DNA from: Alphaproteobacteria bacterium
GTDB lineage: Bacteria > Pseudomonadota > Alphaproteobacteria > Sphingomonadales > Sphingomonadaceae
Direction of reading: 5' to 3'
Assembly: GCA_030426245.1 (NCBI GenBank)
Contig: JAUHYZ010000006.1
Span: 44,351 to 108,350 of the forward strand
DNA: 64,000 bases
The position numbers and the translations under genes were made by a program. Of this stretch, positions 1-10,164 are shown piece by piece. The notes beneath the pieces are model-generated. The model was not told the origin of the DNA and made no database searches. It saw only the letters and a program-made list of their open reading frames with translations. Every line of letters begins with the position of its first letter. The first letter of the stretch is position 1.

Positions 1-216
1 CTTGTAAGTTTGGGGTGCATCGCCCAAATCCGGGGCAATGGAAGAGCGGCACGTTGTTTGATCGAAAATGCCTTCAAGGCCTGCGACCGGCCCGTACCGC
101 GTCGCCTACGAATAAAGGTAATGTCTTTGCCGATCTTTCAAGCGAGGCGGTTCCACAGCTGCGTAGCCATAAATTTGAAGTGCTTGCAGCGGCATCGGTT
201 GCGGGGCGATCGGCGC

Positions 217-1104
217 ATGAATGAGCAGTTGAGCGTCGCGGTCGTCATCGCCAGCCTTGGCCGCCCCAATCTGATTGCAGACCTGATTGGCCGTATGGAG
301 CGCCAATCGGTCAAGCCGGACGTCCTGCTTTTTTCTACCGTCTCGGCCGATGACCTACCGGCAGATTTTGTCGAGAACGAGTACGTAAAGTCCGTTTTCG
401 CTCCCAAGGGCCTGACGTTTCAGAGAAATGCTGCGCTCGATTACCTCGGCGACCGATACGACATCATTCTGTTCTACGACGACGACTTTATCCCTTCGAT
501 CTATAGCGTCGAGAATGTCGCGCGGTTCTTCGCGGCCTTTCCCGAAGTCGTGGGCGCGACGGGGGACGTGCTTGCAGACGGTATCCAAACGACGGGCATA
601 GATACGGCCGAAGCCGATGCGATCGTTTCGGCTCACGATGCGCGCCGATCATTTCCGCTCGAAATCTTCTCGGAGCTCCCAGGGCTATATGGGTGCAACA
701 TGGCCTATCGCAGCTCCGCCATCGGAGATCTGCGTTTTGACGAAAGGCTGCGCCTCTATGCCTGGCAGGAAGATTTCGATTTCGCCAAGGCGCTCGGTCC
801 GCGCGGCAAGATCGTCAAAACGCCTGCCTTCGCCGGGGTCCACATGGGCGTCAAACATGGCCGGGAATCGGGATTGAGGCTGGGTTATTCGCAGGTGATC
901 AATCCGCTCTACCTCGTTAGCAAGGGCACGATGCCGATTGATTTTGCCGTCATTCTAGTCGGCAAAAATCTTGTGGCCAACCACATCAAGATGTTCAGGC
1001 CGGAACCTTGGGTCGATCGGCCGGGTAGGGTGAAAGGAAACTGGCTCGGCCTGCTTGATGCACTTCGCGGGCGCCTGACGCCCGAACGGATCGAGAGTCT
1101 GTAG
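217..1104 (+). CDS. Family 2-like glycosyltransferase
   Basis: Predicted cytoplasmic glycosyltransferase of the GT-A fold, about 295 residues, transferring a sugar from a nucleotide-sugar donor to an unknown acceptor. It opens with a typical GT2 beta strand (SVAVVIASLGRPNLI) and carries the acidic metal/donor motif FYDDDF near residue 88. A later YAWQEDFDF segment resembles the catalytic ED region. The ORF track opens this frame at base 10, but the first ~69 codons look nothing like a GT N-terminus, so I start at the ATG at 217, just before the Rossmann-like strand. The gene stands alone with no polysaccharide genes in view. Fold is fairly sure; substrate is unknown. Confidence 0.75.
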   Translation: MNEQLSVAVVIASLGRPNLIADLIGRMERQSVKPDVLLFSTVSADDLPADFVENEYVKSVFAPKGLTFQRNAALDYLGDRYDIILFYDDDFIPSIYSVENVARFFAAFPEVVGATGDVLADGIQTTGIDTAEADAIVSAHDARRSFPLEIFSELPGLYGCNMAYRSSAIGDLRFDERLRLYAWQEDFDFAKALGPRGKIVKTPAFAGVHMGVKHGRESGLRLGYSQVINPLYLVSKGTMPIDFAVILVGKNLVANHIKMFRPEPWVDRPGRVKGNWLGLLDALRGRLTPERIESL

Positions 1105-1282
1105 CACCAAATAGGCAAAAGCATGCCCTGCCGCATTCGCTGCATTGTCGGTATCGCTGACCTCTCATCCACACGCAGGACAAACTTATTGTCCCGTTTG
1201 CAACTTCGGATGTGGTTAGTTCTGTTTCAACCGGTTACCATGATTGTGACGTAAAGGAAGAGAAGCCGCAGCGCGCGACACC

Positions 1283-2392
1283 ATGCCCCTCAGTCGTAAA
1301 TCGATATCTTGCCGCCCATTTTGGGTCGCAGCCTGTTTTCTGCTGAGCAGTTGCGCGGCCTCCGAAGAGGATGGCGGGTCCGAAGCAGTGGCCGTCGTCG
1401 CCCAACAGCCGCAAAGGGTTCCACAACAGCTTCGGGTCGAAGTCGTGGGCTCTTCCCGGGCGGAAATCTCTGCCGAGTTGCATCCCGAAGCTGCGGGCCT
1501 GGTGCGTTCCGTTCGCTTCTCGGCGGGTGGCTATGTCAGAAAAGGGCAGCCGCTGGTCGAACTCGACAGCCGCCGTGAGCGCCTGTCCGTTGAAGCGGCG
1601 GAAGTGCGCCTTCGCGAGGCATCTCAGCTCCTGTCGCGCTATCGCAGGATCGAGGGCACAGGCGCAATCTCGCAAAGCCAGATCGAAGCAGGCGAGACTG
1701 CTGTGGCCTCTGCCAGAGTGGAGCTGGAACAGGCGAAGACCGCGCTTGCCGACCGCACGGTAACGGCTCCCTTTTCAGGCCATATCGGACTCACCGAGAT
1801 CGATGTCGGGGATCGTATCGCGCCCGATACGATCATTGCGCAGCTTGACCGCCGGCAAACGTTGTTCGTCGACTTTCCTGCTCCTGAAACGGCCTTTGGC
1901 CGTCTGGGGCCGGGGTCCGCAGTCACCGTCTCGCCATTTTCCGAACCTGACCGAATGATCGAGGCCAAGGTCATCGCGACCGATTCGACGATTTCCGACG
2001 AACAGCGCACCTATGTCGTTCGCACGGCGATCGACAATTCGGACGACACGCTGCGCCCTGGGATGAGCTTTCGTGTGCTTTTCGTGGATAGCGGACGGGT
2101 TCTTCCCAGTGTGCCTGAGGAAGCGATCGTCTGGGGCGGAGACGGTTCCTATCTGTGGGTGGTGCGCGATGGTGCCGCGAAACGAGTGCCCGTGACGATT
2201 GCGGCGCGCCGGGAAGGCAGCGCTCTGGTAGAGGCTGAACTGGCCGCAAACGATCTGGTGATTGTGGAAGGCGTGCAGAAGGTGCGAGAAGGCCAGGCGG
2301 TCAGGCTGGTCAAACCGCGGCAGGAAGACGTGCAGGATATCGAAGTGGATTCCGCTGAAGCGGCAGGCGCCGAGCCTGGGCCCGAGGCGTGA
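1283..2392 (+). CDS. RND efflux periplasmic adaptor (membrane fusion protein)
   Basis: Adaptor subunit of a tripartite RND pump, linking the inner-membrane transporter to the outer-membrane channel. The N-terminus is a lipoprotein signal with lipobox LLSSC, so the protein should be anchored on the periplasmic face. A lipoyl/hairpin region follows (GGYVRKGQPLVELDSRRE near residues 75-95, then a coiled-coil stretch), then LTEIDVGDRIAPDTIIAQL and beta-barrel segments, typical of HlyD_D23/AcrA. Its length of 369 residues is normal for the family. The stop overlaps the transporter start (GTGA), so translation is probably coupled. Exported substrate cannot be read from sequence. Confidence 0.92.
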   Translation: MPLSRKSISCRPFWVAACFLLSSCAASEEDGGSEAVAVVAQQPQRVPQQLRVEVVGSSRAEISAELHPEAAGLVRSVRFSAGGYVRKGQPLVELDSRRERLSVEAAEVRLREASQLLSRYRRIEGTGAISQSQIEAGETAVASARVELEQAKTALADRTVTAPFSGHIGLTEIDVGDRIAPDTIIAQLDRRQTLFVDFPAPETAFGRLGPGSAVTVSPFSEPDRMIEAKVIATDSTISDEQRTYVVRTAIDNSDDTLRPGMSFRVLFVDSGRVLPSVPEEAIVWGGDGSYLWVVRDGAAKRVPVTIAARREGSALVEAELAANDLVIVEGVQKVREGQAVRLVKPRQEDVQDIEVDSAEAAGAEPGPEA

Positions 2393-5300
2393 AGGAAAAG
2401 AACGATCTTCCGCTTCTGGCGGTGAAACGGCCGCTGCTGATCGGTGTACTTAATCTCCTGATCGTGATCGCCGGTATCGCGGCATTCCTCGGTGTAGAGG
2501 TGCGCGAATTACCCAATATCGATCGGCCCCGCGTCACCGTGCGCGCTACGCTGCCCGGCGCTGCGCCAGAAACGATGGACGCCGAGGTGACGAGCGTTCT
2601 GGAAGATGCGGCGGCTCGCGTTTCCGGCGTTCGCCAGATCAGTTCTGCCAGCGAAGAGAACAACTCGCGCGTCCATCTGGAATTCAACCCCGGTACCGAT
2701 CTCGATACGGCAGCTGCGGATGTGCGCGAGGCAGTGAGCCAGATAACCCGCGACCTCCCTGATCGGGTGGAGCAGATTCAGATCGTCAAAGCCGATGACG
2801 AGGCGAGTTCGATCATGACGCTCGCTGTTTCGAGCAGCTCCCGGGACGAAGCCGAACTCAGCAGTATCGTCGAAAACGACATTATTCCCGAGCTGCTGAC
2901 GGCGGAGGGCGTGGCGAGCATCAATCAGTTCGGGTCTCGTCCGCGCCAGATGCGCGTAGTCGTCGATCCGCAGCGCCTGCGCCGCTTCGAGCTTACGATA
3001 TCGGATGTGGCTGCTGCGCTGCAGGGCGCACCCTTCGACGTTCCGATCGGCAGCTTCAGATCGGACGCTCAGGAACTGCTGGTCAGAGCGGATGCAAGCG
3101 CCAGCGACCCTGCGCTGATGGCGGATGTCGTTATCCAGGGCAACACTCGGATTGGCGATGTCGCACGCACATATTTCGCGCCGGCCGACGCGACCAATTT
3201 TGTGAGGCTGAATGGCGAGCGCGTGATTGGCTTGGGGGTGATCAGGCAGGCCAGTTCGAACACGATCGAAATTTCGGATTCGATCAATCGAACGGTCGAA
3301 CGATTGAACGAGCGGTTTTCCGACATTTCGGTCGACGTAATTTCCGACGACGCCGAATTCATCCGCATTTCCGTGCGCGAAGTGCTGATAACGCTGCTTT
3401 TCACAATCGCCGTTGTCGTTTGCACGATGCTGGCGTTTTTCCGATCGGTCAGAACGACGATCATTCCCGCGACCTCGATCCCCGTGGCTTTGGTTGGTGT
3501 CATTGCGGCAATCTGGCTGCTCGGCTTTTCGATCAACTTGCTGACCTTGCTGGCGCTGGTGCTGGCGACGGGACTGATCGTGGACGATGCGATCGTAGTG
3601 CTCGAAAACACGCAGCGTCTGCAGGGCAAGGGCATGGCGCAGCGCGCCGCTGCAGTGCTTGGAACGCGCCAGGTCTTCTTTGCCGTAATTGCGACGACGG
3701 CTGTGCTGGTTTCGGTCTTCGTGCCGATCTCTTTCCTGCCGTCCGAAACCGGGCGATTGTTCAGGGAGTTCGGCTTCGTCCTGGCGATCGCGGTGATCAT
3801 CTCGTCATTTGTGGCGCTTTCTCTCGTTCCAGCCCTTGCCGCACGCCTGGATCTGACTTCGGCTTCGAGCAGCGGCTGGCTTTCCGATAAAGGCCGCAAG
3901 ATCAACCGATGGTATCAAGCGGGCCTTGGCCGATGTCTGGACCGACCATGGCTAACGGTGGGTGGATCGCTCGCCGCCGCCGTGATGGCTGCGCTGCTCT
4001 ACGGCACGATCGAAAACGAACTTGTCCCCGATGAGGATCGCGGCTCGGTGCGGATATTTGCGACCGGCCCCGATGGCGTGGGGATCGACTTCATGGACCG
4101 GGAACTGGACGAGATCGAGGCACAGCTCGCTCCTTTGGTGGAAAGCGGCGTTGTTCGTTCCACGCTTTCCATTGTCGGCCGCTACGACCCAAACCGAGTT
4201 CTGGTCTTTGCGACACTTGCGCCGTGGGGTGAACGCGACGTGAGCCAGACCGAAGTGGTTCGCCAATTGACAGGCCCCATGCAGAATATCCCAGGCTCGC
4301 GGGTCAATGTCAGCGGGCGCGGGACTTTGAGCTTCGGCGGCGGCGGAACGGATGAACTCGAAGTCGCGCTAACCGGCCCGGATTACCCGGAGATTTATCT
4401 TTCGGCGCAGGAACTGGCGAGGGCTATCGATACACAGTCCAGCATTCTATCCAATCCGGACATTTCCTATCAGCCAACCCAGCCACAGGTTTCTCTCGCG
4501 ATTGACCGGCGCAGCGCCGCGGACCTGGGCGTGGATCTCGACGACCTGGCGATTACCCTGCGTTCCATGGTGGGGGGCACGGAAATTGCGGACCTCAATG
4601 TCGATGACGAGGCCGTGCCAATCTTCCTGACCTCCGAGGCCGTGTCGATCACCAGTCCCGACGATTTGCGAAACCTGTATGTGCGGGGCGATGGCGGGCG
4701 CCTGGTTCCACTTACAAATGTCACGAGTCTGACGGAGCAGGGCATCGCGGCCGAGCTTGACCGCACCGAACAGCGCCGAGCGATCGAGTTTGACGTAAAC
4801 GTCGCCCCGGGCACTGCGCTGGAAGCCGCGGTCGCCGAGATTCGCAGGCTCGCCGACGAGACCGTGGCCGACAATATCGACATGGTTTTGCAGGGCGAGG
4901 CGGAAACCTTGCAGGAAACGACCCGGGATCTGCTGCTGACCTACTTCTTTGCCTTCGTGATCGTCTTCCTTGTACTGGTGGCGCAATTCGAGCGGCTCAC
5001 CAGCGCATTGGTGGTGATCCTGACGATTCCCTTTGCGCTTGCTGCTGCGATCCTATCGCTCTTCTTGTCGGGCATTTCGCTCAACATTTACTCGCAGATC
5101 GGCCTGGTGATGCTCATCGGTCTGATGGCCAAGAACGGCGTTCTGATCGTGGAGTTCGCGGACCAATTGCGTCACCAGGGGCGTGATTTGCGCAGCGCGA
5201 TCGAAGAGGCCGCGTCGATCCGGCTTCGTCCCATCGCCATGACTTTGATTTCGACCGTGCTTGGAGCGCTTCCGCTGGTTCTGGCAAGCGGAGCGGGTGC

Positions 5301-5493
5301 AGAGGCACGCGAATCGATCGGCTGGGTGATCTTCGGCGGACTGGGTATTGCGGCAATCTTCACCCTGTTTCTGACGCCCGTCTTCTATTTCGGCATTGCC
5401 CGTTTCGGGAAGCCGCGCAGCATGGACTTGGCCGGACTTGAAGAGGAAATCGCCAATGTGGACGAGGGCGAGGCACTTGGAGCAAGGGCGTGA
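2389..5493 (+). CDS. RND family efflux transporter permease (AcrB/MexF-like)
   Basis: Proton-driven inner-membrane transporter of 1,034 residues, the usual length of the HAE-1/HAE-like RND family. The first transmembrane segment (LLIGVLNLLIVIAGIAAFL) is followed by the conserved ELPNIDRPRVTV region. The TM4 motif LATGLIVDDAIVVLEN contains the paired acidic residues used for proton relay, and the second repeat has LIGLMAKNGVLIVEFA. Two large periplasmic loops alternate with two TM bundles. The start is the GTG at 2389 overlapping the adaptor stop; the stop overlaps the next gene as TGATG. Substrate range is unknown. Confidence 0.95.
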   Translation: MKEKNDLPLLAVKRPLLIGVLNLLIVIAGIAAFLGVEVRELPNIDRPRVTVRATLPGAAPETMDAEVTSVLEDAAARVSGVRQISSASEENNSRVHLEFNPGTDLDTAAADVREAVSQITRDLPDRVEQIQIVKADDEASSIMTLAVSSSSRDEAELSSIVENDIIPELLTAEGVASINQFGSRPRQMRVVVDPQRLRRFELTISDVAAALQGAPFDVPIGSFRSDAQELLVRADASASDPALMADVVIQGNTRIGDVARTYFAPADATNFVRLNGERVIGLGVIRQASSNTIEISDSINRTVERLNERFSDISVDVISDDAEFIRISVREVLITLLFTIAVVVCTMLAFFRSVRTTIIPATSIPVALVGVIAAIWLLGFSINLLTLLALVLATGLIVDDAIVVLENTQRLQGKGMAQRAAAVLGTRQVFFAVIATTAVLVSVFVPISFLPSETGRLFREFGFVLAIAVIISSFVALSLVPALAARLDLTSASSSGWLSDKGRKINRWYQAGLGRCLDRPWLTVGGSLAAAVMAALLYGTIENELVPDEDRGSVRIFATGPDGVGIDFMDRELDEIEAQLAPLVESGVVRSTLSIVGRYDPNRVLVFATLAPWGERDVSQTEVVRQLTGPMQNIPGSRVNVSGRGTLSFGGGGTDELEVALTGPDYPEIYLSAQELARAIDTQSSILSNPDISYQPTQPQVSLAIDRRSAADLGVDLDDLAITLRSMVGGTEIADLNVDDEAVPIFLTSEAVSITSPDDLRNLYVRGDGGRLVPLTNVTSLTEQGIAAELDRTEQRRAIEFDVNVAPGTALEAAVAEIRRLADETVADNIDMVLQGEAETLQETTRDLLLTYFFAFVIVFLVLVAQFERLTSALVVILTIPFALAAAILSLFLSGISLNIYSQIGLVMLIGLMAKNGVLIVEFADQLRHQGRDLRSAIEEAASIRLRPIAMTLISTVLGALPLVLASGAGAEARESIGWVIFGGLGIAAIFTLFLTPVFYFGIARFGKPRSMDLAGLEEEIANVDEGEALGARA

Positions 5494-6881
5494 TGGGCCG
5501 ATGCACAGGGTTGGTGCTGTGTTGTCTGCTGCTGTCAGGCTGTCTGGCATCCATTCCGGAAGCGCGCGGGCCGCAGGACGTTTCCATGCCGGAGGCCTAT
5601 GCAGCCAAGTATCGGCCGCCTTCTGGGGCGGAAGAGCAATGGTGGCGCGGCTTCGATGATCCGGCGCTTGAAGGGCTGGTCGAAAAGGCCCTCGCACAGA
5701 ATCTCGATATTACTGCGGCACGGGCGCGGCTGGAGCGCGCCAGAGCCTTTCTGAGAGCGGAACGCGGCGACCGGTTTCCATCGCTCGACCTGGCGGGTTC
5801 CATTGAGCTGGAAAGCTCGTCCGACGGAGATGTCACTTCTGCCTCTGCCGGCGCCTTCGCCCTCTTCGATCCCGACCTTTCGGGGCGTCTGTCCGCCGAA
5901 ATACAGGCGGCCGCGGCGGCGGCCTCGGCAGCGGAATATCTGGTTGCGGATCAGCGCAGGATCATAGCAGCCAGCGTTGCACTGCAATTCATCGAACTGC
6001 GCCGGACGGGCGAACGCCTGGCGCTTCTCGAGCAATCAACGCAATTGCAGGAGCAAACGCTGCGTGTGGTGACGCTACGATACGAAGCGGGATTATCTGC
6101 GAATCTCGACGTACGCCGCGCGGCTGCAGATCTCTCGCAAACGCGCGCCCAGCGGGGGCTGCTCGAACTGGAGCGCGCGCGCGCCGCCCACTCGCTGGCA
6201 GTGCTCGCAGGAGAAACGCCGGGCGAAACGCCCATGGCGGGCGATACTGCACCTGGCATACCCAGCTATGGAGAAGGGCCGCCAATTGGCGTACCTGCGG
6301 ACCTGCTGCGCCGCAGGCCCGATCTGCTCGTGTCCGAAGCGCGATTGATCGAGGCAGCAGCGCAGATTGGCATTGAGCGGTCCGACCTGATGCCTTCCCT
6401 CACCATTCCCGGAGAGGTGATCGCGGGAGACGGCACGGTCGACGGTCTTTTTTCGGAAGTTCTGCTGACTGTCGGCGCGGCATTGGACCTGCCGCTCTTC
6501 GATGGAGGGCGGAGACGGGCGGAAGTCGACGCCGCGGAAGCGGAAGCGGAGGCGCGCTTTTCGGATTACCGGCAATCCATTCTTGAGGTTTTGGCCGAAG
6601 TCGAAAATGCGCTGGCCGCGATCGAGGCATATTCGGACCGTAACGAAGATCTGGCGCAGACGATTGAAGAGAGCGAAGCTGCATTCAACCAGTCCAACGC
6701 GCTCTATCGGGAAGGGCTCGCCACGCTGTTCGATGTCCTCGATTCACAGCGGCAGCTTATTGCCAGCAGGGAATCTCTCATCGACAGCCAGGCCGCGCTG
6801 GCAAGCTCCATTGTGAGGTTGTTTTCGGCCGTGGGAGACTCTCCTGAACTTCCGAGCGAAGATGAATTGCCGCTAGACTGA
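5493..6881 (+). CDS. Outer-membrane efflux lipoprotein, NodT/OprM type
   Basis: Outer-membrane channel of the pump, about 462 residues. It has a lipobox (LLLSGC) and the typical EQWWRGFDDPALEGLVEKAL opening followed by AARARLERARAFLRAERGDRFPSL. Two repeats of long amphipathic helices follow, with NLDVRRAAADLSQTRAQ and LLRRRPDLLVSEARL, hallmarks of the NodT subfamily of OprM/TolC channels. The ATG at 5493 overlaps the transporter stop (TGATG); a GTG one codon upstream is the only alternative. It is the last gene of the efflux operon, and I see no local regulator. Confidence 0.93.
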   Translation: MGRCTGLVLCCLLLSGCLASIPEARGPQDVSMPEAYAAKYRPPSGAEEQWWRGFDDPALEGLVEKALAQNLDITAARARLERARAFLRAERGDRFPSLDLAGSIELESSSDGDVTSASAGAFALFDPDLSGRLSAEIQAAAAAASAAEYLVADQRRIIAASVALQFIELRRTGERLALLEQSTQLQEQTLRVVTLRYEAGLSANLDVRRAAADLSQTRAQRGLLELERARAAHSLAVLAGETPGETPMAGDTAPGIPSYGEGPPIGVPADLLRRRPDLLVSEARLIEAAAQIGIERSDLMPSLTIPGEVIAGDGTVDGLFSEVLLTVGAALDLPLFDGGRRRAEVDAAEAEAEARFSDYRQSILEVLAEVENALAAIEAYSDRNEDLAQTIEESEAAFNQSNALYREGLATLFDVLDSQRQLIASRESLIDSQAALASSIVRLFSAVGDSPELPSEDELPLD

Positions 6882-7290
6882 CTGTGCCGCGGTATTCCGC
6901 CGCTGTCGGGAAGCTTCTGACATCGACGAGATAATCGCCGAGCCGGGCCTGCGCATGTGTGAGCAAGACTTTATTATAGAGTATGATAATTATTTCAGAT
7001 TGGCTGCGATGCCATTCTTATGGGTGTGATTTTTGATGCGCTGAGTATGGCTCCTGGCGAATCTTCGCATCAGGATGGCCATCTATATAATTGTAATATA
7101 ATGATAAAGAACAATATCTCATTGTGCTTCTATATTATCTCTAGGCCGTCGCCGATGGGGAGGGTTCCCGAGGCTGGCACTGTTCTTCTGGCTGATCGAG
7201 AATAAATTAGAATTGAATTGAAATTATGGGCTCGTATAAGGAGGGGGTGAGAGAAAGAAGCCGTTCGAGCCAGTCCAAGGGAGAGCCAGG
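6882..7290. other. AT-rich intergenic region, no convincing gene
   Basis: About 410 bases between the efflux operon and the luciferase-like gene, unusually AT-rich from roughly 6960 to 7220 with long A/T stretches. A 61-codon ORF (7020-7205) has a composition unlike the neighbouring proteins and no good ribosome binding site, so I do not call it. The segment contains AATTATTTCA (6988-6997), identical to part of a motif ahead of the hydrolase gene near 10.17 kb. It probably holds the promoter of the following gene. Confidence 0.5.
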
Positions 7291-8427
7291 TTGAGCCAGA
7301 TACGCAATGTCCGGACCGGGGTGTTCCTGCCGCCGCATCACCCCAATGACGAAGATGTGGCGCTCTGCATGCAGCGGGATTTCGAACTCGTCGAATGGCT
7401 CGAGGATCTCGGTTTTTCCGAGGTCTGGATGGGAGAGCACCATTCGGGCGGAATGCAGCCCTATGGCTCACCGGAGATGTTCGCCGCCGCTGCGATCGAG
7501 CGGACCAAGCGCATCAAGGTCGGCGCGGGCGTGATCTCGGTTCCCTATCATAATCCCTTCATGGTGGCGGATCGCATCCTGCAACTCGACAACCAGACGC
7601 GAGGCCGGGCGATGTTCGGTTTCGGTCCGGGCATGCTGGTTGCCGATGCGGCGATGCTCGGCATTGACCCAACACAGCAGCGCGAGCGGCTGATTGAAGG
7701 TGTCGATGTCATCATGCGGCTTATCGATGGCGAAATGGTGACGCAGGAAAGCGACTGGTTCACGCTGAAGAATGCGCACGCGCATCTCGCGCCCTATTCC
7801 TGCCCGCGTCCGCAATTCGCAGTGGCGACGTCACGCACGCCCACGGGATCGCGCCTGGCGGGCAAGTATGGCTTCGGTATTCTCACCCACGGCGCAGGCG
7901 ATGTCGCCGGCAGCTGGAAAGTCGCGGAGGAATCCGCGGCAGAGAACGGCAACACGATGTCGCGTGAAGATCTGCGGGTTGTGGTCAACTTCCACCTGGC
8001 GGAGAGCCGTGAAGAGGCGCTGAAACAGATGGAGTTCGGCGTTACGCCGTGGATCGAATATCTCGGCGCGCTCAATCCCAAGGCCTATGCCGAAGTGCAG
8101 GAAAAGGCCGGATCGGATATCGGCAAGTTCGTCGATTCACGCGGCGCGCTGGCTGGCACGCCGGACGATGCCGTCGAATTCCTCGAAGCGCTGTGGGAAA
8201 AGACCGGCGGTTTCGGCTGCCTGCTGATGACCGGCACCAACTGGATGCCTTTCGAAGCGACCAAGCGCTCCTACGAATTGATGGCCCGTTATGTGATGCC
8301 GAAGTTCCGCGGTACGAACCAGCGGCGCCAGGCCTCCCTCGAATGGGTCCATTCCAAGCGCGAGGAATTCAGCGGGATGAATGCTGCTGCGGTCGAAAAG
8401 GCCCTCAAATCCAGCGGGCGCAGCTGA
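7291..8427 (+). CDS. Luciferase-like (LLM class) flavin-dependent monooxygenase
   Basis: TIM-barrel flavin monooxygenase of the bacterial luciferase superfamily, 378 residues, expected to use reduced FMN or F420 supplied by a partner. Visible family features are FLPPHHPNDEDV near the N-terminus, DLGFSEVWMGEHHSGG (residues ~45-60), and RIKVGAGVISVPYHNPFMVADRILQLDNQTRGRAMFGFGPG, the canonical core. The TTG start at 7291 is supported by AAGGGAG about seven bases upstream. It is the first gene of a catabolic cluster and could oxidise a ketone or other hydrophobic ring compound. No dedicated flavin reductase lies next to it. Substrate is unknown. Confidence 0.88.
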   Translation: MSQIRNVRTGVFLPPHHPNDEDVALCMQRDFELVEWLEDLGFSEVWMGEHHSGGMQPYGSPEMFAAAAIERTKRIKVGAGVISVPYHNPFMVADRILQLDNQTRGRAMFGFGPGMLVADAAMLGIDPTQQRERLIEGVDVIMRLIDGEMVTQESDWFTLKNAHAHLAPYSCPRPQFAVATSRTPTGSRLAGKYGFGILTHGAGDVAGSWKVAEESAAENGNTMSREDLRVVVNFHLAESREEALKQMEFGVTPWIEYLGALNPKAYAEVQEKAGSDIGKFVDSRGALAGTPDDAVEFLEALWEKTGGFGCLLMTGTNWMPFEATKRSYELMARYVMPKFRGTNQRRQASLEWVHSKREEFSGMNAAAVEKALKSSGRS

Positions 8428-8455
8428 ACGATAAGCGGCACAGGCCGGCACCGGT

Positions 8456-10117
8456 TCAGCTCGTCTCGGGAAGTTCCGTCACGGGCACCAGCAGATAAGA
8501 TCGGGCTTCCGGCCCGGTGTGGAGGTGCTGCGTCCCCGAATTCACCGTATCCTCGTGCCGCGAATAGAGCTGGGGCTTGGGCGGAGTGAAGATGTCGCGG
8601 CCCTTGATCCGCAGGCGAAGGACGTCCCCGGCCGCAAAGCGCGTGCCTGACGGCAGTATCTCGATATCCGCCTGCAAGACTTCGCCCGGGCGGACCTTCA
8701 ACTCGCTGCGATTTGCCAGCACCGGCTGGAACTCGGTGGAGCGATCCGGGTCCAGTTCGCGGCGCGACAGGCGCAGCCAGCCGAAGGCCAGTGGAGCATC
8801 CTCGAACACGGCCCAATGGACGAAAGGCGTGGCAGCGGCCCCTTGCTCCAGCTTGTCCAGAGCGACGAAGATGTCCATGTCATCGCCCTGTTCGATCGAA
8901 ACGAACAGGCGCAGCTTCATGTGTCCGACCAGCTCGGTCTCTTCCTCGAAGCGATAGTCGAAGTGCAGCTCCTGCGCCTCGTCGAGCGGATCGTAACCTG
9001 CCTCAGCGGCGCTTGTCGGCGGCTCGCTGCGCATGGAGGCGGCGGAAGCATCGAGATATAGCTTCCGGTAGTCTGTGCCTTCCACAGGCCATTGCTGGGC
9101 ACTCTTTTGCGTCGCCACGCCTGCACGATCGCGAACATGCAGGCGTACTTCGGGCCAATCTTCCAGGCCGCTTTCCTCCCCTTTCAGGAAGTAATCGAAG
9201 AACGCGGTCTGCCTGGCGATCGATTGCGGTTCGTAATAATAGGCCCATTTCTTGCTGCCATGCACTTCGAGCCATTTCTGCGGAGAAGATATGCGCTTGT
9301 ATCCTTCCAGCGTACCGCGCGTGTGCACGCCATGGTCGCTCCAGCTTGCAACGACATAGGCGGGAACTTCGATGTCTTCGAACTTCGCGACCTTGGATTG
9401 CCAGTATTCGTCGAAGAACTCGCTTTCGCTTGTATGCGCCCACAGGTCTTCGACCCGGTTCTCCGAAACGCCCCAGCGGGTCTGGATATAGGGCCAGAAG
9501 AAGGTTTCCGGGATGCCGCCATGGCGCACGATCTCGTTATAGGTGTCCGACCAGCCTTCCCATGGATTGATCGCGGCGAGATACGGCGGGCGCAGCGCGG
9601 CGACTTTCCATTGCGACGATGCGAGATAAGAGACGCCGGAGAGACCGACCTTGCCGTTGCTCCATTCCTGCACTCCGGCCCATTCGATCAGATCGTAATG
9701 CGCCCGGGCCTCCTGCGGAGAAAAGAAGCTGGCATTGGCGTCCGAATACCATGTTCCCAGCGTGTCCGCGATCACCACGGCGTAGCCTTGTCCGGTCCAA
9801 TAGACGGGATCGGGCGCCTCGAAGATGGTGAGGTCCGACTGCCATTCTGCCTGGACGCCCGATGCCGGATAGATCGTGGCGAGTGGAGCGGGATCGTGCT
9901 TGCCGTAAGGAGTCCAGACGACGAGGGGAGGGACCTTGCCTGCATTGGCGGGCCGGAACAGGTCGACATACAGGTGGTGCCCGCAGCGGGTCGGTACGAT
10001 CACGTCCCGCTCGATAATCATGCCGTCCTGTTCGCGGCGCTCATACTGGCGCGGCCTTGCGCCCCGGAACTCCGGCGAATTCAGCGCACGGCGCAGACGC
10101 TCGCGATAGGCTGCCAT
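8456..10117 (-). CDS. CocE/NonD family alpha/beta hydrolase
   Basis: Hydrolase of the X-Pro dipeptidyl-peptidase / cocaine-esterase family, 553 residues. The N-terminus has RDVIVPTRCGHHLYVDLFRPAN and PLVVWTPYGKHD, the usual entry to the alpha/beta core. The nucleophile motif is GLSGVSYLASSQW (Ser in GVSYL), and the C-terminal half is the jelly-roll domain (RFEEETELVGHMKLRLFVS). No signal peptide is seen, so it is probably cytoplasmic and cleaves an ester or amide. GGAGGAG precedes the ATG at 10117. It is transcribed opposite to the luciferase-like gene and likely cotranscribed with the amidohydrolase upstream. Confidence 0.9.
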   Translation of the reverse strand: MAAYRERLRRALNSPEFRGARPRQYERREQDGMIIERDVIVPTRCGHHLYVDLFRPANAGKVPPLVVWTPYGKHDPAPLATIYPASGVQAEWQSDLTIFEAPDPVYWTGQGYAVVIADTLGTWYSDANASFFSPQEARAHYDLIEWAGVQEWSNGKVGLSGVSYLASSQWKVAALRPPYLAAINPWEGWSDTYNEIVRHGGIPETFFWPYIQTRWGVSENRVEDLWAHTSESEFFDEYWQSKVAKFEDIEVPAYVVASWSDHGVHTRGTLEGYKRISSPQKWLEVHGSKKWAYYYEPQSIARQTAFFDYFLKGEESGLEDWPEVRLHVRDRAGVATQKSAQQWPVEGTDYRKLYLDASAASMRSEPPTSAAEAGYDPLDEAQELHFDYRFEEETELVGHMKLRLFVSIEQGDDMDIFVALDKLEQGAAATPFVHWAVFEDAPLAFGWLRLSRRELDPDRSTEFQPVLANRSELKVRPGEVLQADIEILPSGTRFAAGDVLRLRIKGRDIFTPPKPQLYSRHEDTVNSGTQHLHTGPEARSYLLVPVTELPETS

Positions 10118-10164
10118 GTCGGCATCTCTCCTCCTGCAGCTCGTCCATGAGCAGCAGCAAGCAG

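Noticed and set aside
7020-7205. 61-codon ORF in the AT-rich spacer
   Set aside because: No ribosome site, no family likeness and odd composition; probably chance.
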